Notes: generated by a model from the letters alone, not told the origin. 64,000 bases of DNA from Bolinopsis microptera (GCF_026151205.1 NC_087079.1:15485445-15549444), one strand, 5' to 3'; positions 46,001 through 57,712 are shown, counted from the stretch's first letter. A program made the numbers and translations.

Positions 46001-49000
46001 GAAGAGCCAACCTCTAGTAATAGTATTGCTCTTTATCGTGTTTAATATTACGATCCAGTTTTGGCTCCGAGTCAAGTTTTGTGCAGACTGCAGAATGCAG
46101 ACTGCCTTCCGAGGGTCAGGTGCAGACTTCGGAAAACTGAAAAATATTTTCGGCTAATATTGAAAAGGGTAGCATCAAGCATGAAATGTGGAGAAAAGTG
46201 GTTTCCAGAAAAACTTTGAAATATTGTTGACTCCGAGAGAAAACCGAAGAGCCAACCTCTAGTAATAGTATTGCTCTTTATCGTGTTTAATATTACGATC
46301 CAGTTTTGGCTCCGAGTCAAGTTTTGTGCAGACTGCAGAATGCAGACTGCCTTCCGAGGGTCAGGTGCAGACTTCGGAAAACTGAAAAATATTTTCGGCT
46401 AATATTGAAAAGGGTAGCATCAAGCATGAAATGTGGAGAAAAGTGGTTTCCGGAAAAACTTTGAAATATTGTTGACTCCGAGTCATTCTCAATATGCGTA
46501 CCTCTGAGGGCAGAGCTCCCGCTTCCGAGCTCGTTTTGGAAGAGGCCTAGAGGGAGGCCTACAATAGCTCAAGCTGCTTTCCAGGATCGCATTGCAATAA
46601 TTTATTGCATCTTTTAAATTGTATAAAATTGTACGGACGAAATGATCCCAAGGCCAAGGGGGACTCCCAACCTACCGCTTCGGCAGGTAGTTGATACATC
46701 TTTTACAAGCAAGAGCCAACCTTAGAGAGAATATCTTCGATCAGATTTGCAAGGGTTTCGCTTGACCGTCCTTTTTCCAGTTTCCGCTCTCATTAGCGAT
46801 TCATCATGCGCTTTTTCCATGGGATTTATTTTCGTTGACTTACATATTGCGTAGTCTGAACTCTGATATCATTGAGGTACTGGTAATTCAATTTCTCGAA
46901 GCTGCAAGATTTCGCAGTTTTTATAAATTCCTGGGTGCAGATAATTATATTTATATAGAATTAAAATAGAATTCAAGTCGATGTACCAAGCGCTTAAGGA
47001 CCGTTCCAATCTATAAATCAATTTTATAATGGAGAGAAAATATTGGAGTGATATTTTTCCGTCTATTAATGCGATCTCGGAAGGCAGGCCTCCTCTTTGC
47101 CTCCCTTTCAGCCGGATATCCGGTCGGTTCATAATAATAATATGGTAATTGATAATTGCCCAGGGTTTAAGTTATATTTATAAGATTTCAGCGGATATGT
47201 TCGGCTAATAATTGATAATGAACAGGGTAGCTTAGCTAGGGACCGGGACCTCAGGCATTCACAATCACAATAGAGATCAGGCGGAATGACAGGCTGAGCG
47301 CCGCCTACTCTAGAACATTGTAAAGGGTAGCATGAAACGTGGAAAAAAGTTGTTTCCAGAAAAACTTTGAAAAATGTTGACTTAAAACATTTTCGGTCCG
47401 AGTCTGGAGTCATTCTCGATAGGTACCTCCCGTATCGAGAGCTCCCACTTCCGAGCTGCAGGTGTTGCAAAGGGGAGCCTGCCTTCCGAGATCGCATTAC
47501 CAGGGGAAGCCTCGAGTCCAAAATTGTGGAGAAAAGTGGTTTCCAGAAAAATATTTAAAATAAAAAAAAGATTTCAGAAAACCGAAGAGCCAACCTCTAG
47601 TAATAGTATTGTTCTTTATCGTGTTTAATATTACGATCCAGTTTTGGCTCCGAGTCAAGTTTTGTGCAGACTGCAGAATGCAGACTGCCTTCCGAGGGTC
47701 AGGTGCAGACTTCGGAAAACTGAAAAATATTTTCGGCTAATATTGAAAAGGGTAGCATCAAGCATGAAATGTGGAGAAAAGTGGTTTCCGGAAAAACTTT
47801 GAAATATTGTTGACTCCGAGTCATTCTCAATATGCGTACCTCTGAGGGCAGAGCTCCCGCTTCCGAGCTCGTTTTGGAAGAGGCCTAGAGGGAGGCCTAT
47901 AATAGCTCAACCTGCTTTCCAGGATCGCATTGCAATAATTTATTGCATCTTTTAAATTGTATAAAATTGTACGGACGAAATGATCCCAAGGGGGACTCCC
48001 AACCTACCGCTTCAGCAGGTAGTTGATACATCTTTTACAAGCAAGAGCCAACCTTAGAGAGAATATCTTCGATCAGATTTGCAAGGGTTTCGCTTGACCG
48101 TCCTTTTTCCAGTTTCCGCTCTCATTAGCGATTCATCAAGCGCTTTTTCCATGGGATTTATTTTCGTTGACTTACATATTGCGTAGTCTGAACTCTGATA
48201 TCATCGAGGTACTGGTAATTCAATTTCTCGAAGCTGCAAGATTTCGCAGTTTTTATAAATTCCTGGGTGCAGATAATTATATTTATATAGAATTAAAATA
48301 GAATTAAAGTCTAGACTGTACCAAGCGCTTAAGGGCTGTTCCAATCTATAAATCAGTTTTATATTGGAGAAACTGTTTTAATTAGTCTCGCCCAGGGTAT
48401 AGGTTATATAATAAGATTTCAGTGATGTTTTTCCGTTTATTAATGCGATCTCGGAAGGCAGGCCTCCCCTTTGCCTCCCCTTCAGCCGGATATCCGGTCG
48501 GTTCATAATATGGTAATCGATAAAATACAGTTGTGGAACACAAGAAGAAAATTGAGAATAATCTTGTGCACGAGGGCAGGGACCCAGAATCCAGATGTCG
48601 TTTCTAACCCGAATAAACTTTAATATAAGGAGGCTTCTCATCAGTAGCCGCACCTAGCTCCTTACTCGGTTTCTGAACTGGAATTCATGAGCTTCCCGCT
48701 TCCAGACGGCCAGACCGAGTATTACCATCCCATCCTTCTAGTATAGAGTTCATCACAAGTAGCACTCACCTTGAAGATCTTTGACATTAGCGATTCATCA
48801 AGCGCTTTTTCCATGGGATTTATTTTCGTTGACTTACATATTGCATAGTCTGAACTCTGATATCATCGAGGTACTGGTAATTCAATTTCTCGAAGCTGCA
48901 AGATTTCGCAGTTTTTATAAATTCCTGGGTGCAGATAATTATATTTATATAGAATTAAAATAGAATTAAAGTCTAGACTGTACCAAGCGCTTAAGGGCTG

Positions 49001-49447
49001 TTCCAATCTATAAATCAGTTTTATATTGGAGAAACTGTTTTAATTAGTCTCGCCCAGGGTATAGGTTATATAATAAGATTTCAGTGATGTTTTTCCGTTT
49101 ATTAATGCGATCTCGGAAGGCAGGCCTCCCCTTTGCCTCCCCTTCAGCCGGATATCCGGTCGGTTCATAATATGGTAATCGATAAAATACAGTTGTGGAA
49201 CACAAGAAGAAAATTGAGAATAATCTTGTGCACGAGGGCAGGGACCCAGAATCCAGATGTCGTTTCTAACCCGAATAAACTTTAATATAAGGAGGCTTCT
49301 CATCAGTAGCCGCACCTAGCTCCTTACTCGGTTTCTGAACTGGAATTCATGAGCTTCCCGCTTCCAGACGGCCAGACCGAGTATTACCATCCCATCCTTC
49401 TAGTATAGAGTTCATCACAAGTAGCACTCACCTTGAAGATCTTTGAC
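43009..49447. repeat. hierarchical tandem array (1.34-kb, 245-bp and 662-bp units)
   Basis: A marker (attgataatgaacagggtag) recurs at 43009, 44047, 45387 and 47215. The second-to-third distance is 1,340 bp, and the third-to-fourth distance (1,828 bp) equals one unit plus two extra copies of a 245-bp subunit, which is triplicated at about 45748-46482. At the far end a 662-bp segment is directly duplicated (48124-48785 and 48786-49447). Each unit contains a copy of the 80-bp short repeat, a ccggatatccgg palindrome and a small hairpin with a C-TTCG-G loop. All reading frames here recur only because the DNA does; I see no gene. Confidence 0.9.
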
Positions 49448-49630
49448 ACCCAGACACCCAATTGGCGAAAAAACTTTGGATATAATCCTACATGCTCCCG
49501 AAGGAATCCCTGGTTTATGGTCTTTCTCATCGTCACCAGCTCTTGAATTACAGTCTGTGAATTATAAGTTCCGTGACGTACATTTCTTGTGCTTGTAATA
49601 AAATGTATTAACTGCACACTGATAATTACC

Positions 49631-50305
49631 TTATCGGACCTTATTTGGACGGATATTAATTGAACGCTGGGGGCCCTAACGTTCATCTTAATGTTCGTTC
49701 AAATAAAGTCCGTTCATTTAAGGTCCATCCAAGTTAAAGTTCGTTGAATTTTTTTCAAAAATGTCTCCACTTCGAACTTTTTGTCCAGAATATGACAACT
49801 ATGAGAACTTTATTGTGCCGTAAGTTAACGACGAAAAGGTTCTCTGCCGGAGGCACAGAAAACTTTACTAGTATATGATGTCTCCAAAAGTTAACGAAAT
49901 TATGGCACTCAACAATATAGTTCATGAGCTAGTCCCCGCCAACATGACAAAATTGTTCCAGCCTTACCTCTAGATATTACGGTAAATCGTGTTGCCAAGG
50001 ACATTGTCCGACGTTGTTATAGTTCATATTACTCAGGGGAGGTAATGAAACAGTGCTAGGAAAGCTCCACGTGATGTTAAGGTTAACCTTAAGTTGTCTA
50101 AGATAAAAACCACTTCACGCCGAATGGCTTGTAAAAGTTAACACTGAAATGCAGGACCGGGGTAGTTTGATAAAAAAGGTTTCCATAAAGCTAGAAATCA
50201 CTGATGCTTTAAGCATGGACTATTTCATGCACGAAAACCCATTTGATGAAGATGATATGTGATATTAGACACTGATCATGTACACATATTTTAACATTTT
50301 TACTG
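49631..50305 (+). mobile_element. pogo/Tigger-like remnant
   Basis: The left end ccttatcggacc is at 49631, then the same transposase relic (ELVPANMTKLFQ-like near 49925, the GMQDRGSLIKK-like region near 50150, NPFDEDDM near 50238). It is truncated at about 50305 by a fragment of the GATTACGTAAT-type MITE (50306-50420). Confidence 0.75.
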
Positions 50306-50420
50306 CTTCGAGGCCAGGGAGAGCCGGGGGTTTCAAAATGATTGCGCTAGTGTTATTTTGACACAATAGCTATGTAAATGTGTAAAATTGATTACGGAGG
50401 GCCGCGCGGGGCGCAATCAG

Positions 50421-52486
50421 GTAACACATATTCAAATAACTTAAAAATGTTATGTTTTACACTGCACACTGAGTTTCTTGACAACATGATTTTAAAATTA
50501 TATTAATACCCCATAGTCATAGAAGCAGGAAGCTTTTACAATTAAATTAAATGTGCCGCATGGCTGGCGCCTGGCATGGGGTTAGTTGAGCAGACGGTTC
50601 TACAACATTGGATTCCAGCATTATTGTATAACAAGTTAAACTTAAGTATAAGCTAAAATTCCTTCAAAGCAAATTATTGACACACGTTGCCACCCCTTTT
50701 TGTTTAAGTTTAACGGGTGATACTTGTAAAATATTTGTTTCAAGCCCGCGACCGTTGATTATTTGACCAGAGTACATTGCATGAACGGACATAACAAAAT
50801 GAAATGGAATATGCTTTAATTTGTGTTAACGTTTATAAACGTTATACAAGCTATAAATAGCTTGTATCACTCCTAGACCTAGTATTTATTTATTTAATAA
50901 ACCAATACGTTCAACTATTTCCAAGATCCTTAGAGGTAGGTCCTGTGTCCCGAGTCGTAATTAGAACCCTTTTATAAACACCTCCTGTAGAGTAATAGTA
51001 GCACACAAGATGTTCGAATTGCTAGCTGCTAGTGTTAAATGACGTATTTTGTGAAGCACTGGGGAGGATGTCTGATGAAAGAAGTTTATTTTTGTTGTAT
51101 GTGATGCAGGTTATTCGTAATAAAGTGTTTAATAACATTCATATTATATATTACGTTGAGGACTTGAGGTATTTCGTCTATACTTATTAAATAAACGCCG
51201 AATTAATTTTTGGTATGAATAAACCAACGAAATTATGTACCTAAAATTGTGAATATCCTGCAAGCGTTACTGTTATGTGAAGGATTTCTGATGAAAGAAG
51301 ATGAGTTGTTTGTTGTGAGTGGTGCTAGTTTTTCGTAATAAAGTGTTTTTATCAACATTTGTAGGTGCGCAATTTCTGATTTCAGTGCTTTGTTCATTAT
51401 TTTAAGCTTATTCAGTAGTTAATTCAATATAAGACGATAATAGTACGCAAGTAGATAAATGAAAGGACTGCAGAGCTGCAGCCAATAAAGGTGAATAACT
51501 ATTATCTGTCCGAATATATTCGTCCCGAAATCCAGCCAGCCGGCCAACGCCTAATGCCGTTTCGAAGGGCCGATAATATTAGTCTACATAAAAGCCATCG
51601 TCTAAAGTGAGATTCACACTTCACAGGCACCTCAGTTTTAGGGTCACCAATACTTGTATAATTCCCAGAGTCTAACGGAAACTTCGTTGAATAGTTGAGA
51701 AGTTTAATAATTTGCTTTAAGTCTACTGAGGTCGGGTCACCAAACTGACCCGGCCCCCAATTTCCCACGGTGCCTCAAGCTTGCATGTTAATTACTTGAT
51801 GACACATATTATAGTGGTCAGATCACTTGGTGACCTTAGGTCCTCCATCCATACGTCACAGTCATCCGTCAGAGCTAATGAGGTGAAAATATTATCGTAT
51901 TATCTGAAAATGCAATAATAATTCAGTTTTTTGGCTCTGGAGTGAGGTTACTAAAGCACGGTGATTTACCGTTTGAATTCCACAAATAATGAATACAGCA
52001 AGATTTGCACGTAAAAAAGGTGAATAGATTGATATAGTAATTTGTGATTATATCAATTATTGTGGTATGTGCAATCCTGTCCTGGCAAAAGTCTAGCTCA
52101 CATTGGTACGTCTGCTACGTTTCTCGATATTATCGACTTATAACTTTTCCCGGAATTATAATTATATGCACTAAACTCGTGGTCACTGAGCTCTCATGAG
52201 AGATAATTTGCAGATTTTTCCCGCAAGGAACCGAAAGTATTATTAGCACAGATTGCGAGTCACCTCAGACTGGAAGTTTCATAACAAATAACAGTGGTTT
52301 CTCGGAATCACGACCTTTTTGACCGCACCCATATCGCGACCCCCACTATAAATTATCTCAGCTTCTGATTGAGCTACAGAACTCAGCCATGAACCAAAAT
52401 GTGCCTAAGATTCATGTTTATATAAGTGCTATGAACATACTTATATAAGTCCTAAGATATGATAATTGTGATAATTTCAGTAAATT
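50421..52486. other. mostly unannotated DNA with one TTAA-element end
   Basis: At 50708 a TTAACGGGTGATACTTG end of the 12076-type element appears without a partner. A minus-strand frame at 51768-51502 has coding-like composition in its first 55 codons but no recognisable motif, and I do not call it. The rest shows nothing. Confidence 0.4.
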
Positions 52487-52722
52487 ATACTCCATTAATT
52501 TAATTATAAAAAATCTAAAGCCTAAATCAAAATTCTAAGAATGCTATAGCCTATTCCTATCCTCTTTCTACAACCCTGCTAAAAATGGCGAGGTTTCAAC
52601 TCCATTTGCGAGCTGGGTTTGATTTCACCAGAGGGTCATTTTGAGGTCGATTTTCGGTGTTTTTTCTTCTATGTCCCCGTTGCCGGGGAAATTTCGTCAA
52701 GTTTAAATTATAGTATAGATAT
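52487..52722 (+). repeat. partial copy of the 59.9-62.0 kb repeat
   Basis: Shares tctaaagcctaaatcaaaat through cggggaaatttcgtcaag with 60475-60700, 61085-61310 and, inverted, 61385-61600. Confidence 0.85.
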
Positions 52723-53057
52723 GTATATATGTAGAAGAAAACACAACGCACGAAACGTACAGAGATCAGCTATGAAGGGTGATTCAGAAAATAAAAGGGA
52801 AACAGTGGAAAATGTTTGATGGTTGAGAAAGTTGTGCAACTTGTACGAGGGTCTGTGGCTTTATACCAGGACGTGACACGTTACGTAACGCGTCACGCGT
52901 ATCGCATCCATGAGTATAATTATAAATAAGACGGGTTTGTTGTTCCTTATATTATTTTTACCCTAGCACTAAGTCTAAAGCTAAATTGAATTATCGACGC
53001 GACGATAATATGCACTCCTCGTCAATACTGAAGTATGCGTCACAACTTGATTTCAAA
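52720..53057 (+). repeat. direct repeat flanking the Penelope-like region (left copy)
   Basis: About 340 bp (from gtagaagaaaacacaacgc to gtcacaacttgattt) also present at 57713-58088 in the same orientation. The right copy has an extra ~40-bp palindromic insert (around 57901-57965). Confidence 0.9.
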
Positions 53058-53084
53058 GTCAATAATATAATAAGTGACGTTCAG

Positions 53085-53445
53085 GAAAATTTGATGGACG
53101 AAGTTGAAGTCCGGAAATGAACTGGCGGTGGGATCGAATGATAAATTAGCTTAGCCGACTGAATGATTCAATGAATCAATAAATATTTTAAGACTGAATA
53201 ATTGGTGTGGAACAGCTCTTAAACATTCTGAAATTTCTGGAAGATTTCTGAAATTTCTGGAAATGATCTTACTTTACCTCACGTTTGCACCCGACACTAA
53301 GTGGACCGACAAATGACAATGGTATGCCCGGTATGGGGGTCAAGACTTCATATACAAATCTTAATCAGGTAACCGGAAGTTAACCCAGTAGAGGAATCTG
53401 TGAATCTTTCCTAGTCGTTAAGTAAACATCTACGGTAAGGTAATA
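53085..53445 (-). repeat. inverted copy of the 31478-31870 repeat
   Basis: Reads opposite to 31478-31870 over about 360 bp. It abuts a short foldback-element fragment (53448-53477). Confidence 0.8.
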
Positions 53446-53524
53446 CTTTGAAACTTTGCATGCTTATCAAGCTATATCATAGATCATCTGGTGATTTATT
53501 GTACTTCGGACTGTTCCTGTTTTC

Positions 53525-56473
53525 ATGAAACTTCGAAGTGGAAGGGTCTTATCTTATGCTCCCACCCTTCCATCGCCTATACCTCCTACTCCTTCCGCCC
53601 CACTTCCCTCTTTACAGCTTCCTCCATGTCCAGCACCACCCACTCCCACACCCTTACCCATACCACCGACCGCTGCTCCTGGTAATTACCCCAGTACTCC
53701 CAGTACTACGCCTAGTCCTATTACAGACTGTGGAAATTGTCTTATGTGCAATAAAGGCTTCCTCAAAACTGACCCCTGCTACTCCAATCGGATAACAGGA
53801 GAGGAGTACACAATCTCTGAGCCCATGACGTGTACTACCTCCGGTATAGTATACCTAATTACTTGTGCACATCCTGACTGCCCTCTCCAGTATGTTGGCA
53901 TCTCTATCCAATCGCTTAGAACCCGCTTCACAAATCATAGATCAGGCCTCAAAAATGGCAAAGGCTCAACTCATGTCCTTCACCATTTCACTAAAGTCCA
54001 CCAGCCTTCAGACCTACGCATCACACCCCTACAAACGGTTCTTACATCAGATCCTAATCCTTACTCCAAGAAAAAGTCTCTGACTGCTGCACTTAAGTCT
54101 GTTGAAGACAGCCTTATGCTGTCCTTAAACACTCTATATCCCTATGGACTAAACGATCGCCTGGAGAAGCCTTACTACCTGGATGCAGAGAACGAATTTC
54201 TGGATGGAGCATGTATCTACAAGCTCTTCCCCGATCGCCCTTCGTCCCGAACATCTCGAGGCTCGAAAAATTCCACAACCTCACCCCCTCCCAACCCTAA
54301 CAACTCTAACCCTAACATTACACTTTCCTATATTGTGAAACTTTTTAAAGAGGGTAATCTTCGAGCATGTCGTGCTTTAATCTGTAATCTTAAAAAGCAT
54401 CAAGTTATAGGCCTTGGTAGCTTTACTTCTAATAATATTGGCAATGCTACTACTGATATTAAAGTTTGTTATTTAATTGTGATTGATTTATGTAACCATT
54501 TTAAAACTCGCTCTATCTCATTTTTAGATTTTAAGAAACATAATTTTAAAGTTAATAAGAAACCAGTTAATAAATATTCAGAATTTGTGCCTATTTACTT
54601 TGTATCTAAAGAGTTGGAATATTTTGGATTAAATTGTATATTAAATGATTCTGACGCTATGAAAGTATTTCCGTTTAAGGATCTCAGTAAGAAATTCAGT
54701 AATCCTCAGTTTAGATTCTCGACCTGTTTTAAATATGAGAAGTCAATCCGTGCTGATGTTACCAATTATAAGGAACATGTTTTAAATAATGAGCCTATCT
54801 CTAATGTTAATTGTTTTTGTAGTCATTACAGTGATTTCATCAACCCGAGTGTCGGGCATGTTATCACTGGGAACGTAGATATTGTTAAGAATAATAAACT
54901 TAGAAAATTATTTAAGAAAGGTTACACTTTTATTGAACCAGTTTACAAAAATAAGTTTGCTATTTTTAGGAGTGTTAAATCAGACTTACATAGATATATT
55001 AAAAGTCTGGCAACTAAGTACAGTGTCAGCACTAAATTATTTGATGGTTGGCGAGCCATAGTTTTAGATACTCTTAAACCCAAGATTTTTTCCTCTAAGA
55101 TATTTTGTAAGCGGAATCAGTCTGTTATTTCCTCGGAGTTTGAGGACCTTAATGTCCTAAAAGAACATTTTATTATGACTAGCGTAGACAAAGCGAGTAA
55201 TAATGTTTCTTTTGTCTGCAAGAAGTACTATTTAGATAATTTATTGCATGAACTTTCCTCCACTAGTACTTATCAAGTTTCCACAGATTCTGAAGAGGAT
55301 ATTGTAAGAAAGCATGTGCAATTTTGCCAGAAGTTTAAGATTCCGGTGAATGATCTTTCGGTACCATTTATGCACATGTTGCCGAAATTCCATAAACCGA
55401 CCTTGGATTTCAGGTACATTGCAGCTGGGGTTAAATCTTCTACTAAAGTTCTTTCTAAAATTCTGAGTGGGGTATTTAAACTGCTTGGTACTACTTTAAA
55501 ATACCTAGATAATTTTAATTTTAAGTTCTTAAACGCTTCTGGTTATTGGATTGTCGACAATAAAGACAAAGTGACATCCAACCTTAATTATCTTAATAAT
55601 GCCTGCTCAGCTAAGTCAGTGTATTCGTTTGATTTTAAGAAACTGTACACCAACCTTCCCCATGATAAACTTATTGAGAAGTTATCATCTTTAATTAAAT
55701 TATGTTTTGAGGAAAAGAAACTTGACTTTATCAATATCAACGACCAGTTTAAAGCTAGATGGTCGGGAGTTAATAAGACTAAGTGGTCTTTTACATGTAG
55801 TGACCTGATAGATATGTTTAAATTCTTAATGGATAATATTTATGTTAAGTTTCGAGGTGTGATCTACAGACAGGTAATTGGTATCCCAATGGGATGTGAT
55901 TGTGCTTCCCAGGTCGCAGACCTTTTTCTATACTGGTACGAGCATAATTACATCACATTGCAAGTTAAAAACAAGAACCCTGTGGTTCACACTTTGAAAC
56001 ACGCCAGTCGATACATTGACGATTTAACCACCCCCAATATCAACAATAAGACTGTCGATATTATTTGCAATGATATTTACCCCGCAGAGTTGAAGATTAT
56101 ACTTACAAACTCTTGCAATTTATCTACGACTTTTCTTGATTTAGACATTAATATTTTGAACAATCGTTTCTACACTAAATTATATGACAAACGACGTGAC
56201 TTTAGTTTTAAAGTCGTTACTTTTCCTAACCTTCGCTCCAACGTACCTGTTAAACCTTCGTATGGAGTATTTGTAGGTGAATTATATAGAATATGCAAAT
56301 CTTCCTCAGTAGTTACTGAATTTATTCATGATGTTAAATTATTAATTGATAAACTGATTACCCAGAATTTTGAACGGAAAATCTTACATAGATATCTTAA
56401 ATTATTTATTAATAGTCAGCCAGCGTGTATCCTCAGACACTGGCATATTTTCACAGTTAATGACTTCATGTAA
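53525..56473 (+). CDS. Penelope-like reverse transcriptase with N-terminal GIY-YIG endonuclease
   Basis: An uninterrupted 982-aa ORF. Order: a short basic start (LRSGR), a Pro-rich linker (residues 12-66), a Cys cluster CGNCLMC (69-75, with C85), and a GIY-YIG nuclease domain (about 100-215). The nuclease shows GIVYLITC, QYVG at 122-125, Arg/His near 132-138, a Glu in SVEDSL (E194) and the family's closing LYPYGLN. After a ~300-aa region without a recognised domain comes the reverse transcriptase: LPKFHKP near 619, motif A SFDFKKLYTNLP (D703), motif B GIPMGCDCAS (786-795), motif C RYIDDL (D832, D833), and FLDLDI near 870. Canonical Penelope elements carry GIY-YIG after the RT. The permuted order with a Cys cluster is the mark of the Naiad/Chlamys branch. 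RT catalytic aspartates are present and there are no stops, so it may be active. Cellular role: target-primed integration of its own RNA. Confidence 0.88.
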   Translation: MKLRSGRVLSYAPTLPSPIPPTPSAPLPSLQLPPCPAPPTPTPLPIPPTAAPGNYPSTPSTTPSPITDCGNCLMCNKGFLKTDPCYSNRITGEEYTISEPMTCTTSGIVYLITCAHPDCPLQYVGISIQSLRTRFTNHRSGLKNGKGSTHVLHHFTKVHQPSDLRITPLQTVLTSDPNPYSKKKSLTAALKSVEDSLMLSLNTLYPYGLNDRLEKPYYLDAENEFLDGACIYKLFPDRPSSRTSRGSKNSTTSPPPNPNNSNPNITLSYIVKLFKEGNLRACRALICNLKKHQVIGLGSFTSNNIGNATTDIKVCYLIVIDLCNHFKTRSISFLDFKKHNFKVNKKPVNKYSEFVPIYFVSKELEYFGLNCILNDSDAMKVFPFKDLSKKFSNPQFRFSTCFKYEKSIRADVTNYKEHVLNNEPISNVNCFCSHYSDFINPSVGHVITGNVDIVKNNKLRKLFKKGYTFIEPVYKNKFAIFRSVKSDLHRYIKSLATKYSVSTKLFDGWRAIVLDTLKPKIFSSKIFCKRNQSVISSEFEDLNVLKEHFIMTSVDKASNNVSFVCKKYYLDNLLHELSSTSTYQVSTDSEEDIVRKHVQFCQKFKIPVNDLSVPFMHMLPKFHKPTLDFRYIAAGVKSSTKVLSKILSGVFKLLGTTLKYLDNFNFKFLNASGYWIVDNKDKVTSNLNYLNNACSAKSVYSFDFKKLYTNLPHDKLIEKLSSLIKLCFEEKKLDFININDQFKARWSGVNKTKWSFTCSDLIDMFKFLMDNIYVKFRGVIYRQVIGIPMGCDCASQVADLFLYWYEHNYITLQVKNKNPVVHTLKHASRYIDDLTTPNINNKTVDIICNDIYPAELKIILTNSCNLSTTFLDLDINILNNRFYTKLYDKRRDFSFKVVTFPNLRSNVPVKPSYGVFVGELYRICKSSSVVTEFIHDVKLLIDKLITQNFERKILHRYLKLFINSQPACILRHWHIFTVNDFM

Positions 56474-56780
56474 TTATAGTGTGTGTGAAGCCCTCTTGTA
56501 ATTCCTTATGCATGTTACCTTTTGCCTTTCTCCTTTAGCCATTATTTCTTTGATCGTATCGGTACAGTTTACTTTCACAGTTTATTGTTAAACTTTCAAG
56601 CGGTAAACCAGTTTATTTTCTATATTATTTCAGACTTTTATTTAAGTCTAGTTAACAGTTATACATTATTATATCATATTTTATTGATCTAAGGTGTAGT
56701 ATTGCCAGATCCTAGTTCATTTTGTAACGGAGTTTTATACTAACAGGAAACGATGTAACAGAGTCGATATATTTTAATGT

Positions 56781-56804
56781 TGCCATGGGGTGGCAAGTCC
56801 CCAT
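56781..56804 (+). promoter_or_regulatory. candidate H-type pseudoknot in the retroelement 3' region
   Basis: TGCC (56781-56784) pairs with GGCA (56792-56795), and TGGGG (56786-56790) pairs with CCCCA (56799-56803). The interleaved order gives an H-type pseudoknot with loops of 1, 1 and 3 nt, about 35 nt before the inferred 3' border. It might be an RNA recognition element for the reverse transcriptase. Confidence 0.4.
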
Positions 56805-56837
56805 ACATCGCAGTCCGGTAGTTTCATTGCGTCATAA

Positions 56838-57706
56838 TATATAAAACAATTACATGCAAAAATTTACGGCAATTCAATATTGGATGCGCATGCAACGTCC
56901 TCTCAAAGTTTGCACGTGCGAAAGGTGAGAATTTTGCTCATTCGTGATTTCCAAGTCCAACAAATTCTGCTTTGCCACGACAGTTTAATTTCATTATATA
57001 TGAATTTAATGTCAACTTGAATGAGTATTAAGTGGTATATTCAGTCAGTGATGGACCGATATGCTTACCTAAACACAAGGAAATGTTTTTAAAGGAAAAA
57101 TTTCGAAATCGTTGAAACTTCCTCCTTATTATAATGAAGATATCAGTTTATATTTCGACTTTATAAAGTACCCTGACATTATAATCAAAAAGAGATGATA
57201 TTTTACCAAAACCCATAATCATGGGTAGAGTGGACCGCTGCCAGTGTCTCTCTTTCCCAAACAAAAGGAAATGATATTAATTTGATTGACCGTTCTCAAA
57301 TGCAAAATGATACCAAGAATGAAATCGGTCGCTCGCTTTTCCCATTCATTTACAATTGTAATAGATTAAGAAGAACTACCCAAAGGCAGCTGTACTCGGC
57401 AATAAAGATTCAATAAACTTCAGCTAATTCAATAAGTGATAACTACCACCCTTACCCCGAAATACTAGGTATCGACCTGAACGCAACCCAAAGAGATTTT
57501 TACAGCATCTGATTGACATGTAATCAATCGAAAATTATTACAATTCGTAAGCCGTGAGTGAATGGGAAAAGCGAGCGACCGATTTCATTCTCGGTATCAT
57601 TTTGCATTTGAGAACGGTCAATCAAATTAATATCATTTCCTTTTGTTTGGGAAAGAGAGACACTGGCAGCGGTCCACTCTACCTATGATTATGGGTTTTG
57701 GTAAAA
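56838..57706. mobile_element. foldback element copy 3 (right part of the interrupted copy)
   Basis: An outer-arm segment (56838-57205) like 21130-21476 is followed by a central palindrome with arms about 57207-57355 and 57555-57706 and a ~200-bp spacer. Its missing piece lies at 53448-53477, on the other side of the Penelope-like element. Confidence 0.75.
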
Positions 57707-57712
57707 TAATAT

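Larger units (their letters stand above)
53478..56837 (+). mobile_element. Penelope-like retroelement, Naiad type, apparently full length
   Basis: A ~3.36-kb element bracketed by the two halves of a foldback arm. The left flank (53448-53477, tgaaactttgca..aagctatat) and the right flank (from about 56837, atataaaac..catgcaaaaattta) are contiguous in the copies at 21108-21160 and 33360-33420. Short shared ATAT at the junctions would be the target duplication. The unit has a ~45-bp 5' leader, one 982-codon ORF and a ~365-bp 3' region with a pseudoknot-like fold. Borders are inferred from comparison with the other foldback copies, to within a few bases. Confidence 0.75.

Noticed and set aside
43403-49315. 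Repeated ORFs such as those beginning MNRPDIRLKGRQ or MDSRLPLVMRS
   Set aside because: They recur only because the underlying tandem DNA recurs. They have no recognisable motif and their ends shift with the repeat units.
51502-51768. Minus-strand ORF with coding-like composition
   Set aside because: No domain, no convincing splice sites, and the C-terminal third looks random. It could be an exon but I cannot support it.
56474-56837. Hammerhead ribozyme in the Penelope-like 3' region
   Set aside because: I looked for the CTGATGA and GAAA core on both strands and did not find the pair in a workable arrangement.
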